In this document: positions 23,430-33,782 of the stretch, piece by piece
How positions within the stretch are numbered: the first letter of the stretch is position 1
Layout of the letters: each line of letters opens with the position of its first letter
DNA from: a sulfur-oxidizing endosymbiont of Gigantopelta aegis
Lineage (GTDB): Bacteria; Pseudomonadota; Gammaproteobacteria; GRL18
Assembly (NCBI RefSeq): GCF_016097415.1
Contig: NZ_JAEHGE010000001.1
Span: 2,901,157 to 2,965,156 of the forward strand
Length of the DNA: 64,000 nucleotides
Direction: 5' to 3'
Translations under genes and position numbers: made by a program
Notes under the pieces: model-generated
What the model saw: only the letters and a program-made list of their open reading frames with translations
What the model was told of the DNA's origin: nothing
Databases searched by the model: none

Positions 23430-23856
23430 TCAAAGTAATGAATTTCCAAGTTTAGAAATAGTTTTTAACAATGCTTGTCTTTTGATTTTGTTATCTTCAT
23501 TATGTGCTACTTCACTTAATGCTGATAACTCTTTATGTTTCTTATTATCTGCATCAAATTCTGGTAAATTCATGTGTTTAAACACATTACCCACTTGAAT
23601 TGAAATATTATGACTATCAATAAAAGCTTGTACTGTAGAGCTGTTTAGTAAACCACAAAGATAATAGGCTGGCTCTGAATCATAAAAATCAACAAAAAAC
23701 AATTTGTGGTCGGGAACAAAAACTTTTTGACCACTGATGATTTTTGATCGTTGTATTTCCTATACCTTTTTCTAATGACTGCCGCTCTAAATGATTTTCC
23801 ATTGCCAGGCTGTTCAGGCCATACCACTTTAAATGGTGCGAAAGTATAAGAAGCTC
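23430..23856 (-). pseudogene. Type IIG-like R-M enzyme, C-terminal part (target-recognition side)
   Basis: Starting at the truncated end of IS3 copy C: YTFAPFKVVWPEQPGNGKSF, then after one frameshift FFVDFYDSEPAYYLCGLLNS and ISIQVGNVFKHMNLPEFD, ending ALLKTISKLGNSLL with the stop at 23430. The run YxFxPYKVVW ... YYLCGLLNSS ... LPxFD is characteristic of the target-recognition/C-terminal region of Eco57I-like Type IIG restriction-methylation enzymes. It continues the protein begun at 30432. Of the bases between this stop and the left transposon tip, about 27 lie inside the terminal repeat. Confidence 0.8.
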
Positions 23857-25084
23857 TCTGATTATAAAATACATTGTCCCATAATTTCCTATGCGGCTCA
23901 TAGACTGAATTATTTATGATCCGACAATATTTTTCTATGACTATCAGAATCTTCAATGGTGCGTCAATTCAGTTTTCAAACTAGAAAGATGCCTGATACA
24001 GCATTGTCCAGCAATTTCCTTTGCGGCTCATAGACTGAATTATGTTATGATCCGACAATATTTTTCTATGACTATCAGAGGCATATTGGCTACCTCGGTC
24101 AGTATGCCAAAGCAATCCATCCATTGGTTTACGCTTCCATATGGCCATCAGACCAGCATCATTGACTATTTGCCTTTCATTCGCTAATCCATCGACCAGC
24201 CAACAATTTGCCTAGAGAATAAGTCAATGACAACCGCTAAATATAACCAGCCTTCCTTGGTGGCAATATAGGTAATATCACCCACATAGTAGCGATCAGG
24301 TTGAGAGACAGTAAACTCTCTTTCCAGTAAATTTGGAGATATACGCTTATTATGCTTGGAATTAGTCGTCGCTTTAAAGCGTCTCTTCGTTTTACAAAAC
24401 AAACCGGCTTTTTTCATTAATCGACCAATTCTCCGGCGGCTTATATGAACGCCTTTTTCAGCCAGTTTTCTTTTTTTCTTTTTAAGACGACGGGTTCCAT
24501 AAGTCTTGCGACTGTCTTCAAACAGTTTTTTAGCTGCTCAGTAAGCGCTTCATTTTCTTTCTCTCTATCCGTTTTAGGAGAGCTAACCCAATCATAATAG
24601 CAACTACGGGAAACATCCATAAAACGGCACAGAATCGTTACCGGGTAATCTTTAGCCTGATCAGTTATCCATGCGTACTTCACAAAGTTTCCCTTGCAAA
24701 GTACGCTGTGGCCTTTTTAATAAATCACGCTCCTGAATCACTTTTGCCAATTCTTTTTTCAGACGTTTTACTTCATCATAAATGTGTTCATCACTTCTAT
24801 TGGCTACCGTCTTCACCGGTTTGGAATATTTACTGATCCAGGTATGTAGAGTATTTACATTAACACCTAGCTCCCTGGCAGTCTGAGAAACGGGTTGATC
24901 CGTCTCATTAGCTAATTTGACAGCTGATTCTTTAAATTCTGATGTATAGCTTTTATTCGGTTTTTTGTTTGATCATTCATTTTAGGTCACACTTTTTATC
25001 TTTTAGTTATTTTAAGTTGTGTGTCCATTCATTTAAACAGCAGGAAATTTATCTTTTAGTTATTTTAAGTTGTGTGTCACATTA
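23857..25084 (-). mobile_element. IS3-family insertion sequence, copy C (rearranged, truncated)
   Basis: Same IS as copy A, inverted. The left part of the element ends CACATTA at 25084, but the tip is mangled. GGTTAAGTATAGCC is missing, and a block ATCTTTTAGTTATTTTAAG is present twice around a foreign ATTCATTTAAACAGCAGG. The 3' end stops inside orfB (AGAGAGCTTCT) at 23857. A ~100-bp stretch of orfB occurs twice in tandem (about 23857-23944 and 23978-24080). It has no inverted-repeat end on the left and therefore no target duplication. Confidence 0.8.
23978..24980 (-). pseudogene. IS3-family transposase remnants (copy C)
   Basis: OrfA begins at 24980. OrfB pieces are visible at 24683-24441 (WITDQAKDYPVTILCRFMDV) and 24417-24184 ([20 protein letters not shown] ... 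[16 protein letters not shown]). Frame breaks in A-runs, plus a change after WSMD and the 3' truncation, remove the second D and the E of the catalytic triad from the frame. It is not functional. Confidence 0.8.
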
Positions 25085-26074
25085 AACTGCCAACATTTGA
25101 AATACAGAAATAAGGTGCGTGTTCTGTCATTCGTTTGCTATATGTTGATCTTAAAATAAGCTGGTCTTGATAGGTGCTAAAAATCCTTCACACTTTGGTT
25201 TGTCTTCCATGTCATTTTCACAATCTTCTAATAACTGTTTTGTGATCCCCTTATTAGGCACCAGTACATATAAATCTTTTTTGATTGAGACATAACATTC
25301 CTGTATATCTCCAGCCCCTTAACTAAAGGATATAGAAAATCAGGTTCTATCCAAAACTTTCTTGCTGGTTTTACTTTTTCATTTCTTCCAAAGTCAGGGC
25401 AGGTTTTAATTTGCACCAAATTATTATTTTTATTTGTATCAATAATTTTTACAAAATAAATACCATTTAATTCTGTGGTTACTCCTTTTCTGCCGTTAAC
25501 CCAAGTGCTTGCACCAGTGATCTTTTAAATGCTTTAAAACCACCTTTCGGTGTAATAGCCCATGGTGAATCACCTCCCGTAACAGGGGTTGCCTCACACT
25601 TATCAATGTCAACTGAATCAAGAGCTTCTTGTTTTGTGAGGTGAGCAGGGATTGCTTTTTTATTTCCTTTAGCCGCTTCCCATATAGCATAGGGTATAGG
25701 ATATTTTATTGTGTTACCTTTGCATTTTTTAGCAATAAAAATAGCTGTTTTATTGGCTGCATCAGGAAATGGCTTTAAAGCTTTTAGATCATCAATCCCT
25801 ACAGGTTGAATGATCTGATTATTTCCGATATAAAATGATCGAAAACCTGCTGAAGATGGTGATTGAAAATGAGTTTGCGTGATAACAAATGCTAAAATTC
25901 CGTCTTCATCTTTGAGCCATTTATCTGCAACGGTATAGGTGATCATTCCTGATATATCAAGTTCATTTCCACCATGAAATTTTGTTTTTGAGAAAATTCC
26001 ATAATGATCACAGGTTGGCTTTATACGTTCACGGTATAATTCGGGTAATTTTGACCATCTGACCCAAGGTGGAT
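25085..26074 (-). pseudogene. Type IIG-like R-M enzyme, methyltransferase motif IV onward
   Basis: Begins at the IS3 copy D boundary with the remainder of the N6-adenine methylase motif, PPWVRWSKLPELYRERI (the GN codons are on the other side of the IS). It continues with GMITYTVADKWLKDEDGILAF and VITQTHFQSPSSAGFRSF (motif VI-VIII region). A missing G at ~25496 shifts the frame to VNGRKGVTTELNGIYFVKII, then KFWIEPDFLYPLVKG and EGFLAPIKTSL. It ends at the copy C junction with FCISNVGS. The order PPW - IEPxxLYPLVKG - SNVG is that of Eco57I-like enzymes. Confidence 0.8.
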
Positions 26075-27590
26075 TAATGTGGCTATACTTAACCGGACAC
26101 ACAACTTAAAATAACTAAAAGATAAAAAGTGTGACCTAAAATGAATGATCAAACAAAAAAACCGAATAAAAGCTATACATCAGAATTTAAAGAATCAGCT
26201 GTCAAATTAGCTAATGAGACGGATCAACCTGTTTCTCAGACTGCCAGGGAGCTAGGTGTTAATGTAAATACTCTACATACCTGGATCAGTAAATATTCCA
26301 AACCGGTGAAGACGGTAGCCAATAGAAGTGATGAACACATTTATGATGAAGTAAAACGTCTGAAAAAAGAATTGGCAAAAGTGATTCAGGAGCGTGATTT
26401 ATTAAAAAGGCCACAGCGTACTTTGCAAGGGAAACTTTGTGAAGTACGCATGGATAACTGATCAGGCTAAAGATTACCCGGTAACGATTCTGTGCCGTTT
26501 TATGGATGTTTCCCGTAGTTGCTATTATGATTGGGTTAGCTCTCCTAAAACGGATAGAGAGAAAGAAAATGAAGCGCTTACTGAGCAGCTAAAAAACTGT
26601 TTGAAGACAGTCGCAAGACTTATGGAACCCGTCGTCTTAAAAGAAAACTGGCTGAAAAAGGCGTTCATATAAGCCGCCGGAGAATTGGTCGATTAATGAA
26701 AAAAGCCGGTTTGTTTTGTAAAACGAAGAGACGCTTTAAAGCGACGACTAATTCCAAGCATAATAAGCGTATATCTCCAAATTTACTGGAAAGAGAGTTT
26801 ACTGTCTCTCAACCTGATCGCTACTATGTGGGTGATATTACCTATATTGCCACCAAGGAAGGCTGGTTATATTTAGCGGTTGTCATTGACTTATTCTCTA
26901 GGCAAATTGTTGGCTGGTCGATGGATGAGCGAATGAAAGCCAAGCTAGTCAATGATGCTTTACTGATGGCCATATGGAAGCGTAAACCAATGGATGGATT
27001 GCTTTGGCATACTGACCGAGGTAGCCAATATGCCTCTGATAGTCATAGAAAAATATTGTCGGATCATAACATAATTCAGTCTATGAGCCGCAAAGGAAAT
27101 TGCTGGGACAATGCTGTATCAGAGAGCTTCTTTCATAGTTTGAAAACTGAATTGACGCACCATTGTCGATTCAAAACCAGAGTAGAAGCAAAGCAGGCAA
27201 TATTTGAATATATTGAGGTATTTTATAATCGGGAGCGACTTCATTCGGCTAATGATTATTTGTCACCAGTCGATTATGAAATACAGCAGGAAATAGCTTA
27301 AATCGATTGATTGAAGAGGGGTAAAAGGCGACATAAATGCCGCCCATTACCGTTGACGGCCATCGGCTCCTCAGCCTGTGCCGTGAAGATATTGTAACAG
27401 GATCATTACCGTTGTGAAAATACCTTGGGTGAATGGAACGGCTCTATCGTTCCAGAGGGCAAAGCCCTTTCTCTTCATCTGTTTAAAGTTAACATGAGAA
27501 ACTAAAATGATAGGAAATACAAAATGACAAAAATCACTTGAAACAGCCAAAAAAATTTAGAAAACTGTCCGGAAAAGTGTTGACACATCA
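26075..27590 (+). mobile_element. IS3-family insertion sequence, copy D (3-bp target duplication GAT)
   Basis: Full-length copy flanked by GAT at 26072-26074 and 27591-27593. Collapsing the duplication restores GGTAATCCACCTTGG, that is GNPPW, of the methyltransferase. This proves the ends (TAATGTGG...GACACATCA) and shows that the element transposed after the R-M transposon had arrived. It is oriented opposite to the R-M gene. Confidence 0.93.
26141..27301 (+). pseudogene. IS3-family transposase OrfA/OrfB (copy D), least damaged
   Basis: OrfA is open for 106 codons (26141-26461) because LKKELAK is in frame (six A's). However, the run at the expected A6G frameshift site has five A's, giving a C-terminus KRPQRTLQGK instead of the usual KKATAYFARETL. 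OrfB is split at the six-A run before [10 protein letters not shown]. The catalytic part is open from 26696 to 27301 with [14 protein letters not shown] and SESFFHSLK. Confidence 0.85.
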
Positions 27591-29147
27591 GATTACCAAC
27601 AACCACATCAAACTTTCCTGCAATAGCAGACCAGAAGAAATTACGCACTATACGAAACCAGATACCATTCCAGTTTCTTTCATGTAAATCCAGAATTTTT
27701 TCATAAGTATGCTTGAGTGGTGATCTCCATTCTTTCATTTCATTGGATGTAATTAATTTTTTTTGTATTAATTTTTTTTTCTGTCTCACGCCACTGAGTA
27801 CTTTTTGAAACTAAATTATCCATTAGTAAAAATACGGAATCTAAACGACTTCTATCAAAAGCCAATTCTGAAGGCAATAAAATTTCAAGATCGGCTACTT
27901 CACTACCAATTTTATAAGAGACAATCAATTCATCTTTTTTAGGATTTCGAGCTGGGGAATACACTGCATCCGCTAAAAGAATCGGTATTTCTATATCTGT
28001 TCCTTTGTTATTGTCTAATAAATCAGAAATAGCGATTAATATATTCACTCGGGCAGTCTGGACTGCTAAAGGATTTAAATCAAAGCCCCAGACATTGTTT
28101 ATGATGTGTTTTAACACTTCTAAATCACCCCACCCATCATCTGTTGCTTGTATTTTTATTTTCCTGATTAAAGCCAGTAAGAAAGAAGCTGAACCACATG
28201 TTGGATCAAGAAATCGTTGAGTTAAAAAATTTTTTACATTGATTCTATCCAGAGTGACTTCAACCAACCATTCTGGTGTATAAACTTCACCCAGACTTTT
28301 CGTAGCTCATTTGGCACGAGATCTTGATAAAACGACTTAAGAACATCTTTTGAACGTGCGGAAGTTAATTTATCCGCTCTATACATGGAGAATGAAAGCA
28401 AAATACCTTTTAATCCATCAATTATTTTGGCTTGATGTTGTTTCAATCTTGCAACATCAAGATACCAACTGAAAATAACTTCTTCTCCAAACCCATTTAT
28501 TCCAGCACCAGAAAAGAAATTACCCTGTTCAATTTCATATTCCATTCGGTCAATTAATAATTGACCATCAAGGCTGACTGTTTCTCTGATAAATCCTTTA
28601 TAAGTGGTTAGTGCATGCATTCGGCAACAACTTCTGCACCAAGAATTTTTATCAAAAGAGAGTTGTAAGTATGTATGACAAAAAGTGCAACAGGGATCTT
28701 CAATTCTTCAGACTTTTTTTTGTTCAGAGAAATTGACTTGAAATCAATATTATCAAGAATCCCATTCACTTGGCTGATGGAAAGATTTGATGTTTGTCCA
28801 TAAAGAGCTTTCCACTCTTCAAAGATCATTTTTATTTTATTATTATTTTTCTTTTCCAGTCGCTCTGATAATGCGTCAGATAAAGCCTGTAACATATTAC
28901 AGCCAGCATCAGAACTATGACCAAAATCAGTGATTAGATTTTCTGATGTAACAGGAACCCATTTACAATCAGTCAGAGCCTTAACTATCAAAGATACACT
29001 GGATTCACTTAATGGTAATAATGCATCATGAACTATTTTTCCTCGGCTGTACCGTGCAAATGCAATATGCTCTGCATCGGTAACTATTCCAATATAATCC
29101 TCATTGTCGAGGGATTCGAGTTTAGCACGAGTCGGGATATATTTTTT
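27591..29147 (-). pseudogene. Type IIG-like R-M enzyme, central part with SAM-binding motif I
   Basis: From the IS1595 junction: KYIPTRAKLESLDNEDYIG, VTDAEHIAFARYSRGKIVHD, a long helical connector, then (after one missing A at ~28270) KSLGEVYTPEWLVEVTLDRI. The latter is the classical N6 methylase entrance. Then FLDPTCGSASFLLALIRKI is SAM-binding motif I and VWGFDLNPLAVQTARVN is motif II/III. Further on, RNWNGIWFRIVRNFFWSAIA and FDVVVGN lead directly into motif IV at the copy D insertion. Three or more frameshifts, all in A-runs, break it. The fragment confirms a DNA adenine methyltransferase fused to a nuclease. Confidence 0.85.
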
Positions 29148-30114
29148 CTTGATTACCCATAAAGTCCGCCATTTTTAGGAGCTTTCCATTCATAGGTGGC
29201 GTTTTCATCGCCACGCATAAAAACCTTGGCATCATGTCTTTTAAGTTAAAGCGTCTATTAAACCGATAACAAAATTCAGCAAGATACCGAGGTAAATGTT
29301 TTGAGTTAATGGAATGATAGCTTCCCTTCATAGAGTTTTTAATATTACCTATCATAGTGTTAACCCAGATAAACTCAATTTTATCAACACTTGCCGCACC
29401 ACCACCCGTGACGATTGGAACATGCTTACAGTCAGCTTCTTTAACCGCAGGAAAACAATTTAACCCATCTGAGTAAACAGTACTTCCAGGTGTTAAATGA
29501 GTTTGTGCCCATCGTTTTATTTCACTGGATTTAAACCCTTTAAGCACATTTAAATTCATTGCAATCGGGTGTCCATCTTCATTAGTAGAAACGGCTGCAA
29601 CGAACGGTGTTTTATTTTCTGAACCACGACCTCTGGAGCCGCCTCTGTGCTCACCACCCCAGTAGGCATCATCAATTTGAATGATGCCTGATAAAGGTTT
29701 ACTGTCATCACGTTCTTTCATAACCTGCATGATCTTTTGTTTCATACTCCAGGCTGTATTGTAGCTTACCTTAAGCTGTCTCTTTAATTCTAATGCTGAA
29801 ACCGCTGTCTTCAATTGAGTCATAAGATGAATCGCTAAAAACCACTTAGATAAAGGCAGTTTGGTACTATCAAATATTGTCCCACAGGTTGCTGATGTCT
29901 GATGATGACAATGGTGGCACTGATAAAGATGGCGATGTTCTAGAGTGCAATAAGTCTTATTGCCACACTCTGGGCAAACAAATCCATCAGGAAATTTCCA
30001 TTTAAATAAGGCTTGTCGGCACTGTTTGTCAGTGCCATAATCATTAAAAAGCTCAAATAAACTATAACCTTCTTGAAACTGAATTTTATTTTTTGACATC
30101 ATTCTACTCCACAC
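29122..30114 (-). CDS. IS1595-family transposase (copy 1, intact, reads out of the IS)
   Basis: 330 aa. An N-terminal C4 zinc ribbon (FVCPECGNKT and YQCHHCHHQTS, residues ~42-70) is followed by the ISXO2-like DDE domain: GIIQIDDAYWGGEHRGG (D1), YSDGLNCFPAV (D2) and FIWVNTMIGNIKNSMKGSYH (N/E region), ending LPRYLAEFCYRFNRRF. No stop codon exists before the left terminal repeat. Translation runs through the tip (FMGNQ) and ends nine codons later in host sequence. This copy and copy 2 are identical over the first ~305 residues, so one arose very recently. Confidence 0.9.
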   Translation of the reverse strand: MWSRMMSKNKIQFQEGYSLFELFNDYGTDKQCRQALFKWKFPDGFVCPECGNKTYCTLEHRHLYQCHHCHHQTSATCGTIFDSTKLPLSKWFLAIHLMTQLKTAVSALELKRQLKVSYNTAWSMKQKIMQVMKERDDSKPLSGIIQIDDAYWGGEHRGGSRGRGSENKTPFVAAVSTNEDGHPIAMNLNVLKGFKSSEIKRWAQTHLTPGSTVYSDGLNCFPAVKEADCKHVPIVTGGGAASVDKIEFIWVNTMIGNIKNSMKGSYHSINSKHLPRYLAEFCYRFNRRFNLKDMMPRFLCVAMKTPPMNGKLLKMADFMGNQEKIYPDSC

Positions 30115-30188
30115 ATAATCTATACTTTAATTATAGTATAATTATAGTATAATTATCGAAATATGGCGGAGCTTTGTGGGTAATCAAG
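29148..30188 (-). mobile_element. IS1595-type insertion sequence, copy 1 (8-bp target duplication TATTTTTT)
   Basis: 1041 bp. The ends CTTGATTACCCATAAAG-TCCGCC (29148) and, inverted, CTTGATTACCCACAAAGCTCCGCC (30188) form the terminal repeats. Perfect 8-bp duplications lie at 29140-29147 and 30189-30196, the length expected for this family. Collapsing them joins FDRLKK to YIPTRAK in the R-M gene. Two copies of an 11-bp repeat precede the transposase. Confidence 0.92.
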
Positions 30189-30432
30189 TATTTTTTAAGC
30201 GATCAAACACCGCATTTTTAAATGCAGAACTGGAAGTACTGCCATTAAATAAGCCCTTATCCTTAAATTCAATAATAACTCTGTTATAACTGGCATCAAC
30301 TCTTTGCCTCTCCATTTGAAAAGGAATATTTAAAGCATCACCAATAATCTTTATCCATCCCTGGCGTACTTCTGTTTCATTGAGCCAGTTACCTTTGTCT
30401 TTCTTAAGTTGTTTGAAAATTGTTTTATTCAT
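30189..30432 (-). pseudogene. Type IIG-like R-M enzyme, N-terminal nuclease part
   Basis: Starts with ATG at 30432, 12 bp after the stop of the transposase-like gene. Residues ~20-60 read ETEVRQGWIKIIGDAL then VDASYNRVIIEFKDKG, a PD-(D/E)xK-like core with D-x8-EFK, as in the N-terminal nuclease domain of Type IIG enzymes. It ends FKNAVFDRLKK at the IS1595 insertion and resumes at 29147. Summed over its four pieces the protein would have about 1070 residues, normal for Type IIG enzymes that cut and methylate with one polypeptide. Confidence 0.8.
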
Positions 30433-30444
30433 AATGGCTCATAG

Positions 30445-31779
30445 TTAATTAGGTGAAAAATAAATGATGTCTTCTGGACTAACAATGCCTTTTGCCAGAC
30501 CTAAACGCATAGCGGGTGTTTTTTTTCTCTTTTCCTGCAATACAATAATTATAATAAACTCGGAATATATCGAGTAACTTAACAATGTTCTTTGGGTTGT
30601 AAGCAGAATACCCATACCACCTTCTGCCAGAACTGCTGGCAGATGAAATAGCTCGCTCTAATAATGATAATCTACGTCTAACCTGCATAAAAAATTATCA
30701 ATCCCATGCATGGAGGCTTTGTTATATAACCATGCCTGATGGTCTTCATCATAGTCACCATAATCAGTAAGATAACAAATCGCTTTTTCTGGTTCAGACA
30801 TATTAGGAAAAGGGTGTAAAAAGCCATTTATCTTTCCAGTTTCCAATTTCCTGCATGTTTTCTAATCGATCTTTTATTATTTTTAATTTTATTTTATTTT
30901 TTGATAAATCAGGGTGTTCTTTTTGCTGATCTGAAAAATAGTTCCTGGAATCATTTAAAGTTCTCCGCTTTTCATCAACAGTTAAATCCTTTGTTATTCG
31001 AACATAAAAAGCATCACAGCTTCTATTTTTTATTTCGTTATGGAAAGCTGTTAAGCAGGTTGCTCTCATTCCAGAATCTTGATCTAAAAAGAATCTGATT
31101 TTTTCAACACCACTGAACAATTTATGTATAAAAAAGAAATGTCCATACATCGTATATTCAGAATGGATCTGCATTCCATTTGAGGCAATTTTTGTACTTG
31201 ATAGAGAGCTTCTGATTCTTCTATATCATCACGAGAAATTGCATCCTTGTATGTTGCTGATATATCGGCACTTAAAGATGATCCATTTGTCTTTTTGGAT
31301 CTTGAATTTTTCACACTCTCTTTATAATCACCATTCAACCAGAATCTTGCATGTTTTCGATAGGCGTATTGGGCATTATAATCATTAACAGATAAAGCAT
31401 TTTCTTCTATTTCAATAGGGCTAATACAAGGATCATAGTTTAAATTCATTTGAAATACGTAGCCCGTTTCATTGTCAGCACTACCGATTGCTGAAAGTTT
31501 AATATTTCGTTTATCTTCTCGTCTTGTCCAATTAACAATATATTCCTGTCTATCCACGCTAACATAAAGTCGCTTTATATTGCTTTTAATTAACCTCTGT
31601 TCTCTTTCTGATACAAAGGTCATGCACTGTTTATGCAGAAAATCAATTTTTGCATAAACAGTCGCCATACCAACATCAGCAACTTCACAGATTCGCCTTA
31701 AAGGGGATTTATTCATTAGAAGTTTGAAAATAAGATTGTTTTTATGAGGCTGTTTTTGACCAGTTGTAGATTGTTTAAC
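30445..31779 (-). pseudogene. Zinc-ribbon/DDE-type transposase-like protein of the R-M transposon, distal part
   Basis: Resumes after IS3 copy E with KQSTTGQKQPHKN. An HTH follows (SPLRRICEVADVGMATVYAK), then the probable first catalytic Asp in KRLYVSVDRQEYIVNW and a second in RFFLDQDSGMRATCLTAFH. The C-terminus, SASSSGRRWYGYSAYNPKNI, YYNYCIAGKEKK and TPAMRLGLAKG, is the hallmark ending of DDE transposases. Four single-base changes in A/T runs (near 31170, 30845, 30690 and 30525) break the frame; each is repaired by one base. The family is unknown to me; it resembles IS1 InsA-type zinc-ribbon proteins fused to a DDE domain. A stop at 30445 precedes the R-M start. Confidence 0.7.
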
Positions 31780-33291
31780 TAATGTGGCTATACTTAACCG
31801 GACACACAACTTAAAATAACTAAAAGATAAAAAGTGTGACCTAAAATGAATGATCAAACAAAAAAAAACCGAATAAAAGCTATACATCAGAATTTAAAGA
31901 ATCAGCTGTCAAATTAGCTAATGAGACGGATCAACCCGTTTCTCAGACTGCCAGGGAGCTAGGTGTTAATGTAAATACTCTACATACCTGGATCAGTAAA
32001 TATTCCAAACCGGTGAAGACGGTAGCCAATAGAAGTGATGAACACATTTATGATGAAGTAAAACGTCTGAAAAAAGAATTGGCAAAAGTGATTCAGGAGC
32101 GTGATTTATTAAAAAGGCCACAGCGTACTTTGCAAGGGAAACTTTGTGAAGTACGCATGGATAACTGATCAGGCTAAAGATTACCCGGTAACGATTCTGT
32201 GCCGTTTTATGGATGTTTCCCGTAGTTGCTATTATGATTGGGTTAGCTCTCCTAAAACGGATAGAGAGAAAGAAAATGAAGCGCTTACTGAGCAGCTAAA
32301 AAACTGTTTGAAGACAGTCGCAAGACTTATGGAACCCGTCGTCTTAAAAGAAAACTGGCTGAAAAAGGCGTTCATATAAGCCGCCGGAGAATTGGTCGAT
32401 TAATGAAAAAAGCCGGTTTGTTTTGTAAAACGAAGAGACGCTTTAAAGCGACGACTAATTCCAAGCATAATAAGCGTATATCTCCAAATTTACTGGAAAG
32501 AGAGTTTACTGTCTCTCAACCTGATCGCTACTATGTGGGTGATATTACCTATATTGCCACCAAGGAAGGCTGGTTATATTTAGCGGTTGTCATTGACTTA
32601 TTCTCTAGGCAAATTGTTGGCTGGTCGATGGATGAGCGAATGAAAGCCAAGCTAGTCAATGATGCTTTACTGATGGCCATATGGAAGCGTAAACCAATGG
32701 ATGGATTGCTTTGGCATACTGACCGAGGTAGCCAATATGCCTCTGATAGTCATAGAAAAATATTGTCGGATCATAACATAATTCAGTCTATGAGCCGCAA
32801 AGGAAATTGCTGGGACAATGCTGTATCAGAGAGCTTCTTTCATAGTTTGAAAACTGAATTGACGCACCATTGTCGATTCAAAACCAGAGTAGAAGCAAAG
32901 CAGGCAATATTTGAATATATTGAGGTATTTTATAATCGGGAGCGACTTCATTCGGCTAATGATTATTTGTCACCAGTCGATTATGAAATACAGCAGGAAA
33001 TAGCTTAAATCGATTGATTGAAGAGGGGTAAAAGGCGACATAAATGCCGCCCATTACCGTTGACGGCCATCGGCTCCTCAGCCTGTGTGCCGTGAAGATA
33101 TTGTAACAGGATCATTACCGTTGTGAAAATACCTTGGGTGAATGGAACGGCTCTATCGTTTCCAGAGGGCAAAGCCCTTTCTCTTCATCTGTTTAAAGTT
33201 AACATGAGAAACTAAAATGATAGGAAATACACAAATGACAAAAATGAGCCAAAAAAATTTTCTTACTGTCCGGAAAAGTGTTGACACATCA
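31780..33291 (+). mobile_element. IS3-family insertion sequence, copy E (3-bp target duplication AAC)
   Basis: Full-length copy flanked by AAC at 31777-31779 and 33292-33294. Removing it with one AAC restores TFSVKQSTTGQKQ in the transposase-like gene, so the insertion is clean and recent. It is oriented opposite to the gene it interrupts. Its right end differs slightly from the others (CAAATGACAAAAATGAGCC, shortened TTGAAACAG). Confidence 0.92.
31846..33008 (+). pseudogene. IS3-family transposase OrfA/OrfB (copy E), frameshifted
   Basis: OrfA start at 31846 is immediately broken by an A-run that is longer than in the other copies, so OrfA is out of frame from codon 6. The OrfB front part (32146-32379) and catalytic part (32403-33008, with [23 protein letters not shown]) are as in copy D, split at the same six-A run. 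Confidence 0.85.
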
Positions 33292-33726
33292 AACTGAAAA
33301 TGTTTTCTTACAAGACTTGCATCGATAACGACTAGAACCTGATTTTGTTTTCCCAAAAGACTGGTAAAATTCTTTTCCTAACTTAATACTAATGAGATTA
33401 TTTTTACATGAATTATCAGGGCATGACACCTCTGGAGTTTCTTTTAAATATTCTTCAATTCGCTGTAATTCATCCCAAATTCCTTGATTGCTCTTAACTG
33501 GGAATAACTCATTACAAGACTTGCAAATCAGTTTAGTAACTGGCTTTCGACTACCACTTGATAATTTGTAGCAGTCTTTTTGTGATTTATGGAGTTTAAC
33601 TTGGCTTTCTGTGCTGGCAGGAACACCATAATTTTGGCACAATGGATTTTTGCAAAAATTAACCTGAATATCGTTAATTTCAACTGGAATTCTTGGTTGT
33701 TTTATATCAGAAGATATTTTATCCAT
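33292..33726 (-). pseudogene. Zinc-ribbon N-terminal part of the transposase-like protein of the R-M transposon
   Basis: ATG at 33726, 57 bp inside the right terminal repeat. 145 residues with two zinc-ribbon modules: NFCKNPLCQNYG with LICKSCNELFPV, and VSCPDNSCKN with RYRCKSCKKTFSV. The last block is the InsA-type zinc ribbon seen at the N-terminus of IS1 and related transposases. The frame runs into IS3 copy E and resumes at 31779. Together the two parts give ~590 residues. Its place next to the transposon end, transcribed inward, fits a transposase. Confidence 0.7.
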
Positions 33727-33782
33727 TTAGATATCCCCTTAAATGTTGATTTTACAAGAATAATAGCTTAATTTATCGCATT

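Noticed and set aside
23430-30432. Treating the minus-strand R-M pieces as several independent genes
   Set aside because: Junctions across the IS elements restore one continuous Type IIG-like protein in the right motif order (nuclease, motif I, NPPW, target-recognition part).
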